Shown here: piece after piece, positions 1-7,732 of the stretch
How the letters are laid out: each line of letters starts with the position of its first letter
How positions within the stretch are numbered: position 1 is the first letter of the stretch
DNA from: CAMQVM01 sp044433365
Lineage (GTDB): Bacteria; Bacteroidota; Bacteroidia; Bacteroidales; Rikenellaceae
DNA length: 38,980 nucleotides
Direction of reading: 5' to 3'
Assembly: GCA_044433365.1 (NCBI GenBank)
Contig: JAWXTR010000011.1
Span: forward strand, 1 to 38,980
Notes under the pieces: generated by a model
Seen by the model: only the letters and a program-made list of their open reading frames with translations
What the model was told of the DNA's origin: nothing
Databases searched by the model: none
Program-made: the position numbers and the translations under genes

Positions 1-521
1 GCCTCATTAATATCGCCAGTAACACCAATTACATCACGATATTTACGAAGGTCACGAACATATCCTCCAACTTGTACTTGCGACATAAAGTCGATATGAT
101 GACTGTTAATTGGAGGTGTACCAACCGATAAATCATGACAATCTTTGATATTTGTAAGCACCTTTTTAAGCGAATTATCAGTGCTGTCTGTATCTAAAAG
201 AGCATTGATTCTCTTTACAAACTTTCCACGACGTGCACTTAGCTCAAATGCTTTAGAATTGCTATGAGGAATAAGCATTAGATTAACATGCTGATAACCA
301 GGGATATCCTCACGGAATTTTAATAGATAGCGGTTAATCTCAGCAGTTTGACGTGCTGGGTCGTTAGGTTCGTCCATACAAAGAGCGACAAAACTTGTTA
401 AGTTGTCAAAAATATGGCGTGGAAGAAAGATTTCGGCTCTCTCTCCTAACGACTCATACAGATTGATTAACGATAGTGCCTCGTTACTCAAAAATGCTTT
501 CGGCTGACTGTTAATTTTCAT
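1..521 (-). CDS. Hypothetical protein, C-terminus cut off by window edge
   Basis: An open frame begins with ATG at 521 on the minus strand and runs without a stop to base 1, giving 173 complete codons. The protein starts MKINSQPKAFLSNEALSLIN and is soluble-looking: no signal peptide, no membrane segment, a charged and mostly helical first half, and the motif GTPPINSHHIDFM near residue 140. I do not recognise the family. Codon use resembles the neighbouring housekeeping genes, so it is probably a real gene. A -7-like element TATCTTTG lies upstream at 670-677. Its role cannot be told from the sequence. Confidence 0.6.
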   Translation of the reverse strand, partial: MKINSQPKAFLSNEALSLINLYESLGERAEIFLPRHIFDNLTSFVALCMDEPNDPARQTAEINRYLLKFREDIPGYQHVNLMLIPHSNSKAFELSARRGKFVKRINALLDTDSTDNSLKKVLTNIKDCHDLSVGTPPINSHHIDFMSQVQVGGYVRDLRKYRDVIGVTGDINE

Positions 522-605
522 CTTTATCAAAATTAGTTGGTACTTGGCATATTAAATATGGATGCCTTTTCATATTTAAAGCGATATTATTGTCTAGTTT
601 ATTGT

Positions 606-649
606 GGGTACTTCTAAAATCTTTCAAAATCCAAAATTTAGAAGTTCGC
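606..649. repeat. Copy of the 43-bp intergenic hairpin repeat
   Basis: Shares ACTTCTAAAATCT, CAAAATCC and AATTTAGAA, in order and with the same spacing, with the copy at 29915-29956. The two ends (ACTTCTAAA and TTTAGAAGT) pair with each other, so the copy can form a hairpin. Confidence 0.6.
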
Positions 650-669
650 TTAACCCTAAAAGTTGTATG

Positions 670-677
670 CAAAGATA
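670..677 (-). promoter_or_regulatory. Possible -7 element for the truncated gene
   Basis: The minus strand reads TATCTTTG, the Bacteroidota -7 consensus TAnnTTTG. The only -33 candidate (TTG, complement of 700-702) is 22 bases away, slightly too far. The leader would be about 140 bases and contains a copy of the 43-bp hairpin repeat (606-649). A second TATCTTTG lies at 766-773 on the same strand, so the true start site is uncertain. Confidence 0.35.
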
Positions 678-795
678 ACTCTAAATATGTAATTTATTAC
701 AATATGTTAAAATATTAACGTATTAATTATTTTTATAACATTTTATATTCTTGCATTAACTTTGCCAAAGATAGGAAAAATTTTTCTACTTATCA

Positions 796-844
796 AATTA
801 TTTATTTTCCAAAAATATTAATTGTTTTTGGAAAATAAATAATT
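796..844. repeat. Perfect 20-bp inverted repeat
   Basis: Arms 796-815 and 825-844 are exact reverse complements around a 9-base loop (TATTAATTG). The arms are AT-rich with one GGAAAA/TTTTCC block. It could be a weak bidirectional hairpin or a protein site; nothing shows which. Confidence 0.55.
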
Positions 845-914
845 AATATTCTGAGTATCATTAAATTAATAAATTAATGATTGCTCTGTTTTGAAAAAAA
901 GTTTTTTGAAAGCC

Positions 915-947
915 ACAAAAAAAGAGGCAATAAAATTACCTCTTTGT
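915..947 (-). terminator. Rho-independent terminator of the DUF1080 gene
   Basis: Read on the minus strand, AAAGAGGTAA, a short loop and TTGCCTCTTT form a stem that runs into a run of seven T. It lies about 45 bases after the stop codon at 989. Confidence 0.75.
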
Positions 948-988
948 GAATTTTTTGGAAATATATAGGGAAGTTCTAATTTTGGGAC

Positions 989-1609
989 TTATTTTAATGG
1001 AGTAACCACAACTTTTCTAAATTGAATAGCTTTTCCTTCGCCTTGTAGTGCTATATTACCCTTTTTCTGTGATAGATTATTTATTTCGCACTGTTTTGTA
1101 CCATTTACGTAAGTTTGTATCTGGTTTGGAGTACATACGACCTCCAATTTATTCCATTTTCCAAGCTCTTTTTCCAGACCCTCTTTGTATCCTTTTAGGA
1201 ATGGTTTTTTGTTGTTTTTATAAAATTCATCGGAAGTTGTTCCGCCAGAGTGGATAATACCTCCTGCGCTTCCACTACTTAACTGCACTTCAAAACATGC
1301 TGGCCACACCTTTTTTTCTCCCTGTAAATTTAGAAAAACTCCACTATTTGAGCCTTCGCCTACCCAACGCCACTCAAGTGTTAGTTTGTAGTTAGAATAT
1401 TGCTCTAAGGTGTACATATAGCCGAATTTCCCTGAGATATCAATGACTCCCTTGTTTGCTTTAAACTCTTTTGAAGCAATATCTTCGCTATTTTTAGTTA
1501 CTAAACCCCAATTATCGAGATTTTTACCATTATAAAGTTTTGTTGATTTTTGAGCTGATGCAGCGATTGCCATCACCGAAAATGCAAATAAAAATAGTAA
1601 TTTTTTCAT
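989..1609 (-). CDS. Secreted DUF1080 (3-keto-disaccharide hydrolase-like) protein
   Basis: The protein is 206 residues if started at ATG 1609. An upstream in-frame ATG at 1663 would add 18 residues before a clear signal peptide, and the promoter found at 1633-1664 lies inside that extension, so 1609 is preferred. Residues 1-19 (MKKLLFLFAFSVMAIAASA) form a signal peptide with an ASA|Q cleavage site. The mature part fits the DUF1080 jelly-roll fold: LYNGKNLDNW near the start, a central WRWVGEGSNSGVFLNL block, a GGIIHSGG stretch and a closing strand with NGTKQCE. Relatives in this phylum act on 3-keto-glycosides or on unknown sugars; the substrate here is not visible. It looks monocistronic, with its own promoter and terminator. 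Confidence 0.85.
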   Translation of the reverse strand: MKKLLFLFAFSVMAIAASAQKSTKLYNGKNLDNWGLVTKNSEDIASKEFKANKGVIDISGKFGYMYTLEQYSNYKLTLEWRWVGEGSNSGVFLNLQGEKKVWPACFEVQLSSGSAGGIIHSGGTTSDEFYKNNKKPFLKGYKEGLEKELGKWNKLEVVCTPNQIQTYVNGTKQCEINNLSQKKGNIALQGEGKAIQFRKVVVTPLK

Positions 1610-1632
1610 GTTTTTTAGGTTATAAGTTTTTA

Positions 1633-1664
1633 CAAAACTAATTAAAATAGTTAAATTATGCAAC
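1633..1664 (-). promoter_or_regulatory. Promoter of the DUF1080 gene
   Basis: On the minus strand, GTTG (-33 element, 1664-1661) is followed after 20 bases by TAGTTTTG (-7 element, 1640-1633). This matches the Bacteroidota pattern. Transcription would start near 1626, about 17 bases before the ATG at 1609. Confidence 0.55.
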
Positions 1665-1698
1665 TTTTAAATTTATTTTAATAGGGATTTAGAAAAAA

Positions 1699-1744
1699 AT
1701 TATGAATTGTAAATTATAAATTATAGATTACGAATTATTAATTA
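1699..1744. repeat. AT-rich iterated spacer (ATTATAAATT-like)
   Basis: Iterations of AATTRTAAATTATAA fill the gap between the RNA methyltransferase stop and the DUF1080 promoter. Similar tracts occur at 10503-10538, 13677-13722 and 16192-16270. No other signal is seen. Confidence 0.5.
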
Positions 1745-2497
1745 ATCAACTCCCCTGCGAAATTCAGCACAAATAATAGCAGTAGCAACCGCAACATTTA
1801 ACGATTCACACATATTATCAGCTGGATACGAGGGTATAAGCAGTCGGTCAGTAGCTAAATATTTTACCCTTTCTGACACCCCTTTTCCCTCATTTCCCAT
1901 CACAATAATACCGTTTTTATGAAGTTTTTTGGTATATATATTCTCTCCGCCCAAATCCGTAACAAATATTGGAATTTGACGCTTTTGAGCCTCTTCTAAT
2001 TTTTCGACTAAATCGCAATAGATAACCTTGACTCTAAAAATTGCCCCCATTGTCGACTGCACAACCTTCTGATTATACAAATCGACCGTATCTTTCGAGC
2101 ATAAAATCGTGCGAATACCGAACCAATCGCATATACGAATTATAGTACCTAAGTTGCCGGGGTCTTGAACAGAATCGAGAGCTAAAATTAGGCTATTTTC
2201 GTCGATAATTTCGCTGTAATTCTCACCAATTTTTACCACCGCTAAAGCAGATGGTGCGCTTTTTAATGAGGAGATACGCTCCATTTCAGAGGGTGATATT
2301 TTTTCGGATTTTTGGGGTGAAAATGGCGGAATTTGTGAAAAATCAAACTTTTCAGTAAAAAAAATTGACTCGATTTTTAAGCCGCTTTTTACAACCTCTT
2401 CGATTAACTTAACTCCCTCAACTACAAATAGGTTATGCTCTGCTCTTGCCTTTCTTTCTGATAGTGATTTTACAAATTTTATACTCTGCTTGTCCAT
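1742..2497 (-). CDS. SpoU/TrmH-family RNA 2'-O-methyltransferase
   Basis: A 251-residue protein that would methylate a ribose 2'-hydroxyl in tRNA or rRNA using S-adenosylmethionine. The N-terminal part (about 1-100) is the substrate-binding domain typical of RlmB/TsnR relatives. The C-terminal SPOUT domain carries all three SpoU motifs: DPGNLGTIIR at 112-121, IIVMGNEGKG at 197-206 and ESLNVAVATA at 231-240. The conserved N, R, E and S/N residues for cofactor binding and catalysis are therefore present. The exact RNA target cannot be assigned. The gene diverges from carA; a TACATTTG element lies 32-39 bases upstream of its ATG. Confidence 0.9.
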   Translation of the reverse strand: MDKQSIKFVKSLSERKARAEHNLFVVEGVKLIEEVVKSGLKIESIFFTEKFDFSQIPPFSPQKSEKISPSEMERISSLKSAPSALAVVKIGENYSEIIDENSLILALDSVQDPGNLGTIIRICDWFGIRTILCSKDTVDLYNQKVVQSTMGAIFRVKVIYCDLVEKLEEAQKRQIPIFVTDLGGENIYTKKLHKNGIIVMGNEGKGVSERVKYLATDRLLIPSYPADNMCESLNVAVATAIICAEFRRGVD

Positions 2498-2528
2498 ATA
2501 TATTAAAAAAATAATGAGAATGATAGTA

Positions 2529-2536
2529 CAAATGTA
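2529..2536 (-). promoter_or_regulatory. -7 element for the RNA methyltransferase
   Basis: The minus strand reads TACATTTG, placing a start near 2522, about 25 bases before the ATG at 2497. No clear -33 element is visible. Confidence 0.45.
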
Positions 2537-2548
2537 ATAAATTATTTC

Positions 2549-2556
2549 TATCTTTG
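2549..2556 (+). promoter_or_regulatory. -7 element for carAB
   Basis: TATCTTTG matches the Bacteroidota -7 consensus, only 12 bases from the divergent -7 of the RNA methyltransferase. It would give a leader of about 135 bases. The leader holds a tiny frame (ATG 2653 to TAA 2673, six codons), but I see no attenuator or known riboswitch. No -33 match is seen. Confidence 0.5.
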
Positions 2557-2697
2557 TGCTTTAGAAATTAGGGAACAATCACTTTTGGGAATTTTTAAAA
2601 ACTATATTTTAATATTTTCTTATTTTGAAACTATATTTTCGAGGTAAAAAAAATGATAAAATTATGTTCTTAAAACTCCCCTTATTCTAAAAAACGA

Positions 2698-3771
2698 ATG
2701 TCGAAAAAAACTTTATCAACTCTAACTCTTAAAAGCGGACAGAGTTTTCAAGGTTACGCCTTTGGCGCAACCAAATCGGTTTATGGAGAGACAGTTTTCA
2801 ACACTGCAATGACTGGCTATCCAGAGTCTTTAACCGATCCATCTTACAGCGGACAAATTTTAGTAATTACTTATCCACTTGTTGGAAACTACGGGGTTCC
2901 TTCTATGGAAATAGAGGAAGGATTGCTTCGTTTTTTTGAGTCTGACAAGATTCATATTAAAGGATTGGTAATTTCAGACTATTCTTTCGAACATAGCCAC
3001 TGGAATGCAGTTAAAAGTCTTGATGAGTGGCTTAAAGAGTATAATATACCAGCTATTTATGGCGTAGATACTCGTGAAATCACAAAAATCCTTCGTGAAC
3101 ACGGTTCAGTTTCTGGCGAGCTAGTAAACCACGATGCACCTGAAATTGAGGAGCGTATCGAATATGGCGACGTAAATTTCGTTGCTGAGGTTTCTACTAA
3201 AGAGATTGAGCATTATGGCAAATCTGACAAAAAAATTGTACTTGTCGATTGCGGTTGTAAATTCAACATTATTCGCTGTCTTGTAGCTCGTGGTGTTGAG
3301 GTTATTCGTGTGCCATGGGATTATGATTTTACACAAATTGAGTATGATGGCGTTATGCTATCGAATGGTCCTGGTGACCCTCAAAAATGTGGTGTAGTTG
3401 TAGAGAATATCAAAAAGGCTATGGAGGTTGGTAAGCCAATTTTCGGAATCTGTCTAGGTAATCAGCTTCTTTCTATCGCTGCAGGTGCTTCAACTTACAA
3501 ATTAAAATATGGTCACCGCTCTCACAACCAACCTGTACTTATGGCTGGCACTGATAAAGCGTATATCACATCTCAAAACCACGGTTATGCAGTAGAGCCA
3601 AGCCACCTATCTGAGGATTGGGAGGTTTTCTTCACAAACCTAAATGATGGTACAAACGAGGGTATTCGCCATAAGAGCAAACCTTTCTTCTCGGTGCAGT
3701 TCCACCCAGAAGCTACTAGTGGTCCTGTTGACACAGAGTTTTTATTTGATAAATTTATAGAGTTGGTATAA
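2698..3771 (+). CDS. carA: Carbamoyl-phosphate synthase small (glutaminase) subunit
   Basis: This subunit hydrolyses glutamine and channels ammonia to CarB, supplying carbamoyl phosphate for pyrimidine and arginine synthesis. The protein has 357 residues. The N-terminal small-subunit domain spans about 1-150 (FGATKSVYGETVFNTAMTGYPESL region). A class I glutamine amidotransferase domain follows from about 178. Its nucleophile is Cys252 in FGICLGNQ, and the His336/Glu338 pair lies in FHPEA. All catalytic residues are present. The stop codon is three bases before the carB ATG, so the two are surely cotranscribed. Confidence 0.97.
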   Translation: MSKKTLSTLTLKSGQSFQGYAFGATKSVYGETVFNTAMTGYPESLTDPSYSGQILVITYPLVGNYGVPSMEIEEGLLRFFESDKIHIKGLVISDYSFEHSHWNAVKSLDEWLKEYNIPAIYGVDTREITKILREHGSVSGELVNHDAPEIEERIEYGDVNFVAEVSTKEIEHYGKSDKKIVLVDCGCKFNIIRCLVARGVEVIRVPWDYDFTQIEYDGVMLSNGPGDPQKCGVVVENIKKAMEVGKPIFGICLGNQLLSIAAGASTYKLKYGHRSHNQPVLMAGTDKAYITSQNHGYAVEPSHLSEDWEVFFTNLNDGTNEGIRHKSKPFFSVQFHPEATSGPVDTEFLFDKFIELV

Positions 3772-3774
3772 GCT

Positions 3775-6700
3775 ATGCAAGAAAATATAAAGAAAGTATT
3801 GATATTAGGTTCAGGTGCACTTAAAATCGGTGAAGCTGGTGAGTTTGACTATTCAGGTTCGCAAGCATTAAAAGCACTTAAAGAGGAGGGTGTATACACT
3901 GTTCTTATTAATCCAAATATTGCAACAGTACAAACCTCTGAAAATATTGCCGATAAGGTATATTTCCTACCTGTAACGCCAGAATTTGTAGAGGATGTAA
4001 TCGCTAAAGAGCAACCAGATGGTATTTTGCTTGCTTTTGGTGGTCAAACAGCTCTTAACTGCGGTGTAAAGCTTTACAATGCAGGCATTTTAGCTAAATA
4101 TAACGTACAGGTATTAGGTACTCCAGTTCAATCTATCATTGACACTGAGGACCGTGAAAAATTCGTTCAAAAACTTGACGAAATCGATGTTAAAACTATT
4201 AAAAGTGAGGCTGTAACATCTATCGCTGAGGCTAAACGTGTAGCAAATGAGCTAGGTTATCCAGTTATTATCCGTGCTGCTTACACACTTGGTGGTCTTG
4301 GTTCAGGTTTTTGTGATAACGACGAGCAATTAGATACTCTTGCAACTAAAGCGTTTAACTATTCTCCTCAAATTCTTGTTGAAAAGTCGCTTAGAGGCTG
4401 GAAAGAGGTTGAGTATGAGGTTGTACGTGACCGTTTCGACAACTGTATTACAGTTTGTAACATGGAAAACTTCGACCCACTAGGTATTCACACTGGTGAG
4501 AGTATCGTAGTTGCTCCATCGCAAACTCTTACAAACTCAGAGTATCACAAACTTCGTCAAATCGCTATAAAAATTATTCGCCACGTAGGTATCGTTGGTG
4601 AGTGTAACGTTCAGTATGCGCTTGATCCATATTCTGAGGATTATCGTGTAATCGAGGTTAACGCTCGTCTTAGTCGTTCGTCTGCTTTGGCTTCTAAAGC
4701 TACTGGTTATCCGCTTGCATTTGTTGCTGCTAAGTTAAGTTTAGGTTATGGTCTACACCAAATCAAAAATTCGCTTACTCAAACAACGCCTGCTTGTTTT
4801 GAGCCAGCACTCGACTATATAGTTTGTAAAATTCCACGTTGGGACTTAGGCAAATTTAAAGGTGTTTCTCGTGAGTTAGGTTCATCTATGAAATCTGTAG
4901 GTGAGGTTATGGCTATCGGTCGTACTTTTGAGGAGGTAATCCAAAAAGGTCTACGTATGATTGGTCAAGGCATGCACGGTTTTGTGGCTAACAAAGAGCT
5001 TACTGGTGCCGACATCGAAAACGAACTAAAACAACCTACCGATAAACGTATCTTCCATATCGCTGCTGCATTCAAACATGGCATGAGCGTAGAGAGAATA
5101 CACGAGCTTACTCGTATCGACCGTTGGTTCCTTCAAAAACTTCAAAATATCATCGATATTGAGAAGGATTTATCAAAATACAATACAGTTGAAGAGGTTC
5201 CTGCTGAGGAGATTCGTGAAGCTAAAGTTAGAGGGTTTTCTGACTTCCAAGTTGCTCGTACTATCTACGGTGAGGAGAGTCCAAATATCGCAGAGCTTCT
5301 ACTTCATGTTCGTAAAGTTCGTAAAGATAAGGGTGTTGTGCCTTTTGTAAAACAAATCGATACGCTTGCTGCTGAATATCCAGCTGTTACAAACTATCTT
5401 TATCTAACTTACGCAGGTTCGGCTCACGATATTGAGTTCCAACACGACGACCAATCGGTTATCGTACTTGGTTCGGGTGCTTATCGTATTGGTAGCTCGG
5501 TAGAGTTTGACTGGTGTTCGGTAAATGCTCTAAATACTATTCGAGAGAACAAACTTCGCTCGATTATTATCAACTATAACCCTGAAACAGTATCTACTGA
5601 CTACGATATTTGCGACCGTCTTTATTTCGACGAGTTAACACTTGAAAGAGTATTAGATATTGCCGATTTAGAGGCTCCACGTGGTGTTATCGTATCGGTA
5701 GGTGGACAGATTCCAAACAACTTGGCAATGCGTCTACACAAAGAGGGTATTAATATCTTAGGTACATCGGCAGATGATATCGATATGGCAGAGGATCGTC
5801 ATAAATTCTCTTCTATGCTTGACGAGCTAGGCATCGACCAACCACGTTGGAGAGAGCTAAGCTCAATGGACGATATTCACAGTTTTGCTGATGCTACAGG
5901 TTTCCCACTTCTTATCCGTCCATCGTATGTGCTTTCGGGTGCTGCTATGAATGTGGTATCAAATAAGGAGGAGCTTGACCATTTCTTAAAACTTGCTACA
6001 AACGTATCGAAAGAACACCCAGTTGTGGTTTCTGAGTTTGTTGAAAATGCAAAAGAGATTGAGTTTGATGGTGTTGCTCGTGATGGTGAGCTTCTTATCT
6101 ACGCTATTTCTGAGCACGTAGAGTTTGCAGGTGTTCACTCGGGTGATGCTACAATGGTATTCCCAGCGCAAAAGCTTTATGGTGAGACACTTCGTCGCAT
6201 CAAGAAAATTGCTCGTCAAACAGCAGCTTCGCTTCATATCTCTGGTCCTTTCAATATGCAGTTCCTTGCAAAAGATAACGATATTAAAGTGATTGAGTGT
6301 AACCTACGCTCTTCGAGAAGTTTCCCATTTGTATCTAAAGTTCTTAAATACAACTTTATCAACCTAGCTACTCGTGTGATGCTTGGTCTACCAACTGATA
6401 AACCTCAAAAATCGGCTTTCGATTTGGATTACGTTGGTGTTAAAGCGTCGCAATTCTCTTTCTCTCGTCTACAAAAAGCTGACCCTATTTTAGGTGTTGA
6501 AATGGCTTCTACAGGTGAGGTTGGATGTATCGGTGAAGATTATTATGAGGCAACTCTTAAATCTATGCTCTCTGTAGGTTATACAATCCCAGAAAAACGT
6601 GTAATGATTTCATCGGGTGATGCTCGTAGCAAAGTAGAACTTCTTGCTCCTGCTCGTCTACTTGAAGCTAAAGGTTATGAGCTTTACGCTACTAAAGGTA

Positions 6701-6999
6701 CAGCTGAGTTCCTTGCTCAACATGGTGTAACAGCTACAACTCTTGCTTGGCCAGACCAAACTGATGCAGGCGAGACTGTACTCGACTATATCCGTGAAAA
6801 ACGACTAGATTTAATTGTAAATATACCTAAAAATCTATCGAAAGATGAGCTTAACAACGACTATACAATCCGTCGTAGTGCTATTGACTTCAATATTCCA
6901 CTAGTAACTAATGCTCGTCTTGCTAGTGCATTTATCACTGCTTTCTGTCGCTTGTCTAAAAAAGAGGTGATGATTAAGAGCTGGAATGAATATCAATAA
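3775..6999 (+). CDS. carB: Carbamoyl-phosphate synthase large subunit
   Basis: A 1,074-residue protein, the usual length of a fused large subunit. It has two homologous ATP-grasp halves: the carboxyphosphate half starts with VLILGSGALKIGEAGEFDYS, and the carbamoyl-phosphate half near residue 560 with VIVLGSGAYRIGSSVEFDW. A helical oligomerisation segment lies between them. The C-terminal ~130 residues form an MGS-like allosteric domain. The enzyme makes carbamoyl phosphate from bicarbonate, two ATP and the ammonia delivered by CarA. The gene is in an operon with carA and is followed by a strong terminator at 7066-7097. Codon use is notably biased (GGT, CGT, CTT), as expected of a well-expressed gene. 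Confidence 0.97.
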   Translation: MQENIKKVLILGSGALKIGEAGEFDYSGSQALKALKEEGVYTVLINPNIATVQTSENIADKVYFLPVTPEFVEDVIAKEQPDGILLAFGGQTALNCGVKLYNAGILAKYNVQVLGTPVQSIIDTEDREKFVQKLDEIDVKTIKSEAVTSIAEAKRVANELGYPVIIRAAYTLGGLGSGFCDNDEQLDTLATKAFNYSPQILVEKSLRGWKEVEYEVVRDRFDNCITVCNMENFDPLGIHTGESIVVAPSQTLTNSEYHKLRQIAIKIIRHVGIVGECNVQYALDPYSEDYRVIEVNARLSRSSALASKATGYPLAFVAAKLSLGYGLHQIKNSLTQTTPACFEPALDYIVCKIPRWDLGKFKGVSRELGSSMKSVGEVMAIGRTFEEVIQKGLRMIGQGMHGFVANKELTGADIENELKQPTDKRIFHIAAAFKHGMSVERIHELTRIDRWFLQKLQNIIDIEKDLSKYNTVEEVPAEEIREAKVRGFSDFQVARTIYGEESPNIAELLLHVRKVRKDKGVVPFVKQIDTLAAEYPAVTNYLYLTYAGSAHDIEFQHDDQSVIVLGSGAYRIGSSVEFDWCSVNALNTIRENKLRSIIINYNPETVSTDYDICDRLYFDELTLERVLDIADLEAPRGVIVSVGGQIPNNLAMRLHKEGINILGTSADDIDMAEDRHKFSSMLDELGIDQPRWRELSSMDDIHSFADATGFPLLIRPSYVLSGAAMNVVSNKEELDHFLKLATNVSKEHPVVVSEFVENAKEIEFDGVARDGELLIYAISEHVEFAGVHSGDATMVFPAQKLYGETLRRIKKIARQTAASLHISGPFNMQFLAKDNDIKVIECNLRSSRSFPFVSKVLKYNFINLATRVMLGLPTDKPQKSAFDLDYVGVKASQFSFSRLQKADPILGVEMASTGEVGCIGEDYYEATLKSMLSVGYTIPEKRVMISSGDARSKVELLAPARLLEAKGYELYATKGTAEFLAQHGVTATTLAWPDQTDAGETVLDYIREKRLDLIVNIPKNLSKDELNNDYTIRRSAIDFNIPLVTNARLASAFITAFCRLSKKEVMIKSWNEYQ

Positions 7000-7065
7000 T
7001 ATTTAGCTGTTTAATCAGCAAATATATAGGAATTTTTTATAAAATATAAGAACTCCTTTTAAATC

Positions 7066-7097
7066 AAAGGTGAACCTTTTAGGGTTCACCTTTTTTT
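7066..7097 (+). terminator. Terminator of carAB
   Basis: AAAGGTGAACC, a six-base loop (TTTTAG) and GGTTCACCTTT form an 11-bp perfect stem followed by a T run. It lies 67 bases after the carB stop. Confidence 0.85.
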
Positions 7098-7144
7098 CGC
7101 TCATAGTCTCGAAGAGCGATGAAGGCGTGTTTTTGTTCACTTTT
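7098..7144 (+). repeat. Small variable hairpin plus conserved 25-mer
   Basis: A CGCTC...GAGCG hairpin (from 7099) is followed by a 25-base sequence at 7120-7144 that recurs exactly at 34103-34127. In the second copy the preceding hairpin has a different sequence (TTCAGTGG...CCACTGAA). The pair behaves like a repeat with a conserved tail and a variable stem. Confidence 0.6.
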
Positions 7145-7173
7145 TCTTAAAAAGTGTTAAATATAGTTTTTTG

Positions 7174-7214
7174 ATTACCTCCATTTTTGAACTTTTGTGC
7201 AAAATGGAGGTAAT
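7174..7214. repeat. 14-bp perfect hairpin ATTACCTCCATTTT/AAAATGGAGGTAAT
   Basis: Arms 7174-7187 and 7201-7214 are exact reverse complements with a 13-base loop. It is followed at about 7219-7251 by a sequence (ACAC, two bases apart from ACTATTTGTA, then ATTA) that also follows the nested palindrome at 34241-34272. It may be the counterpart of that element inside the same composite repeat. Confidence 0.55.
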
Positions 7215-7370
7215 TTATAAGTTTTGTAGACACCTGACTATTTGTATATTAATTTTATAGCTTCGGCTCTATCGTTAGAAAATCCAGCGAAAAAATAGTT
7301 TAAAATTCTATCATGATGATCCTAAAAAGTGTTTTTCACAGATGTAAAATGCTTTTACCGAACTCCGTAG

Positions 7371-7390
7371 AGACGTTAGGTCTAACGTCT
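7371..7390. repeat. Short palindrome AGACGTTAG-GT-CTAACGTCT
   Basis: Nine-base perfect arms around GT, preceded by GTAG. The GTAGAGACG start resembles the ends of REP-type palindromes found in many bacteria. It stands 11 bases before the larger inverted repeat at 7402-7559. Confidence 0.5.
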
Positions 7391-7401
7391 GTAACCACAC
7401 C

Positions 7402-7559
7402 CAGCAGTAGATACGTAGCCCTGCTACATCTAAAATCGAATTTTGCAAAGCAAAATGAGCTTACCAAGCAACAATAAATCAAATTCACAAAGCAAATAAA
7501 ATTGAATTTGTCAAGCCAAATCCAAACCCAGATGTAGCAGGGCTACGTCTCTACTGCTG
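7402..7559. repeat. REP-like element: 30-bp inverted repeat around a degenerate direct repeat
   Basis: Arms 7402-7431 and 7530-7559 match at 29 of 30 positions as reverse complements; each also contains the smaller palindrome GTAGCCCTGCTAC. The 98 bases between them hold three degenerate copies of AATTTTGCAAAGCAAAA, AAATTCACAAAGCAAAT and AATTTGTCAAGCCAAAT. There is no open frame. It looks like a non-autonomous mobile or REP-type unit; no transposase is nearby. Confidence 0.65.
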
Positions 7560-7584
7560 CGTGCGGAAAAAAATTGAGAATGAG

Positions 7585-7638
7585 CACAAAACCCTTTTTG
7601 CTGATTTACCTATGTAAATCAGCAAAAAGGGTTTTGTG
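7585..7638 (-). terminator. Perfect 25-bp inverted repeat, possible rpiB terminator
   Basis: Arms 7585-7609 and 7614-7638 are exact reverse complements with a CTAT loop. It lies 95 bases past the rpiB stop and between convergent transcripts, so it could end transcription from either side. There is no strong T run, and it is longer than an ordinary terminator, so a repeat element is an alternative. Confidence 0.5.
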
Positions 7639-7732
7639 AATACGCCAATTTTATTGTGAGATACCCGCCTTTTTAAGTAGAAGGTTTATTCACTTTAGTT
7701 AAATGTTTAGCACTGTTCCAACTAATGATAAA

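Larger units (their letters stand above)
522..988. other. Non-coding gap between the truncated gene and the DUF1080 gene
   Basis: No credible gene is seen. The stretch holds a copy of the 43-bp hairpin repeat (606-649), two candidate minus-strand -7 elements, a perfect 20-bp AT-rich inverted repeat (796-844) and the terminator of the DUF1080 gene (915-947). Confidence 0.6.
7000..7732. other. 733-bp non-coding gap between convergent carB and rpiB
   Basis: No gene is visible in any frame. The gap is built almost wholly of palindromes, listed separately: the carAB terminator, a hairpin with conserved 25-mer, a 14-bp hairpin, a REP-like cluster and a 25-bp inverted repeat. The stretch 7252-7360 shows nothing recognisable. 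Confidence 0.7.

Noticed and set aside
2557..2697. Riboswitch or attenuator in the carA leader
   Set aside because: I recognise no conserved riboswitch core, and the six-codon frame at 2653-2673 has no regulatory codon run or terminator after it.
5986..6237. Reverse-strand open frame inside carB
   Set aside because: It lies wholly within a strongly coding gene, has no start signal of its own and no recognisable motif; the same applies to the other antisense frames in rho, uxaC, the transporter and GH2.
7098..7640. CRISPR array
   Set aside because: The repeats are inverted or singly dispersed, not direct repeats with regular spacers, and no cas gene is present.
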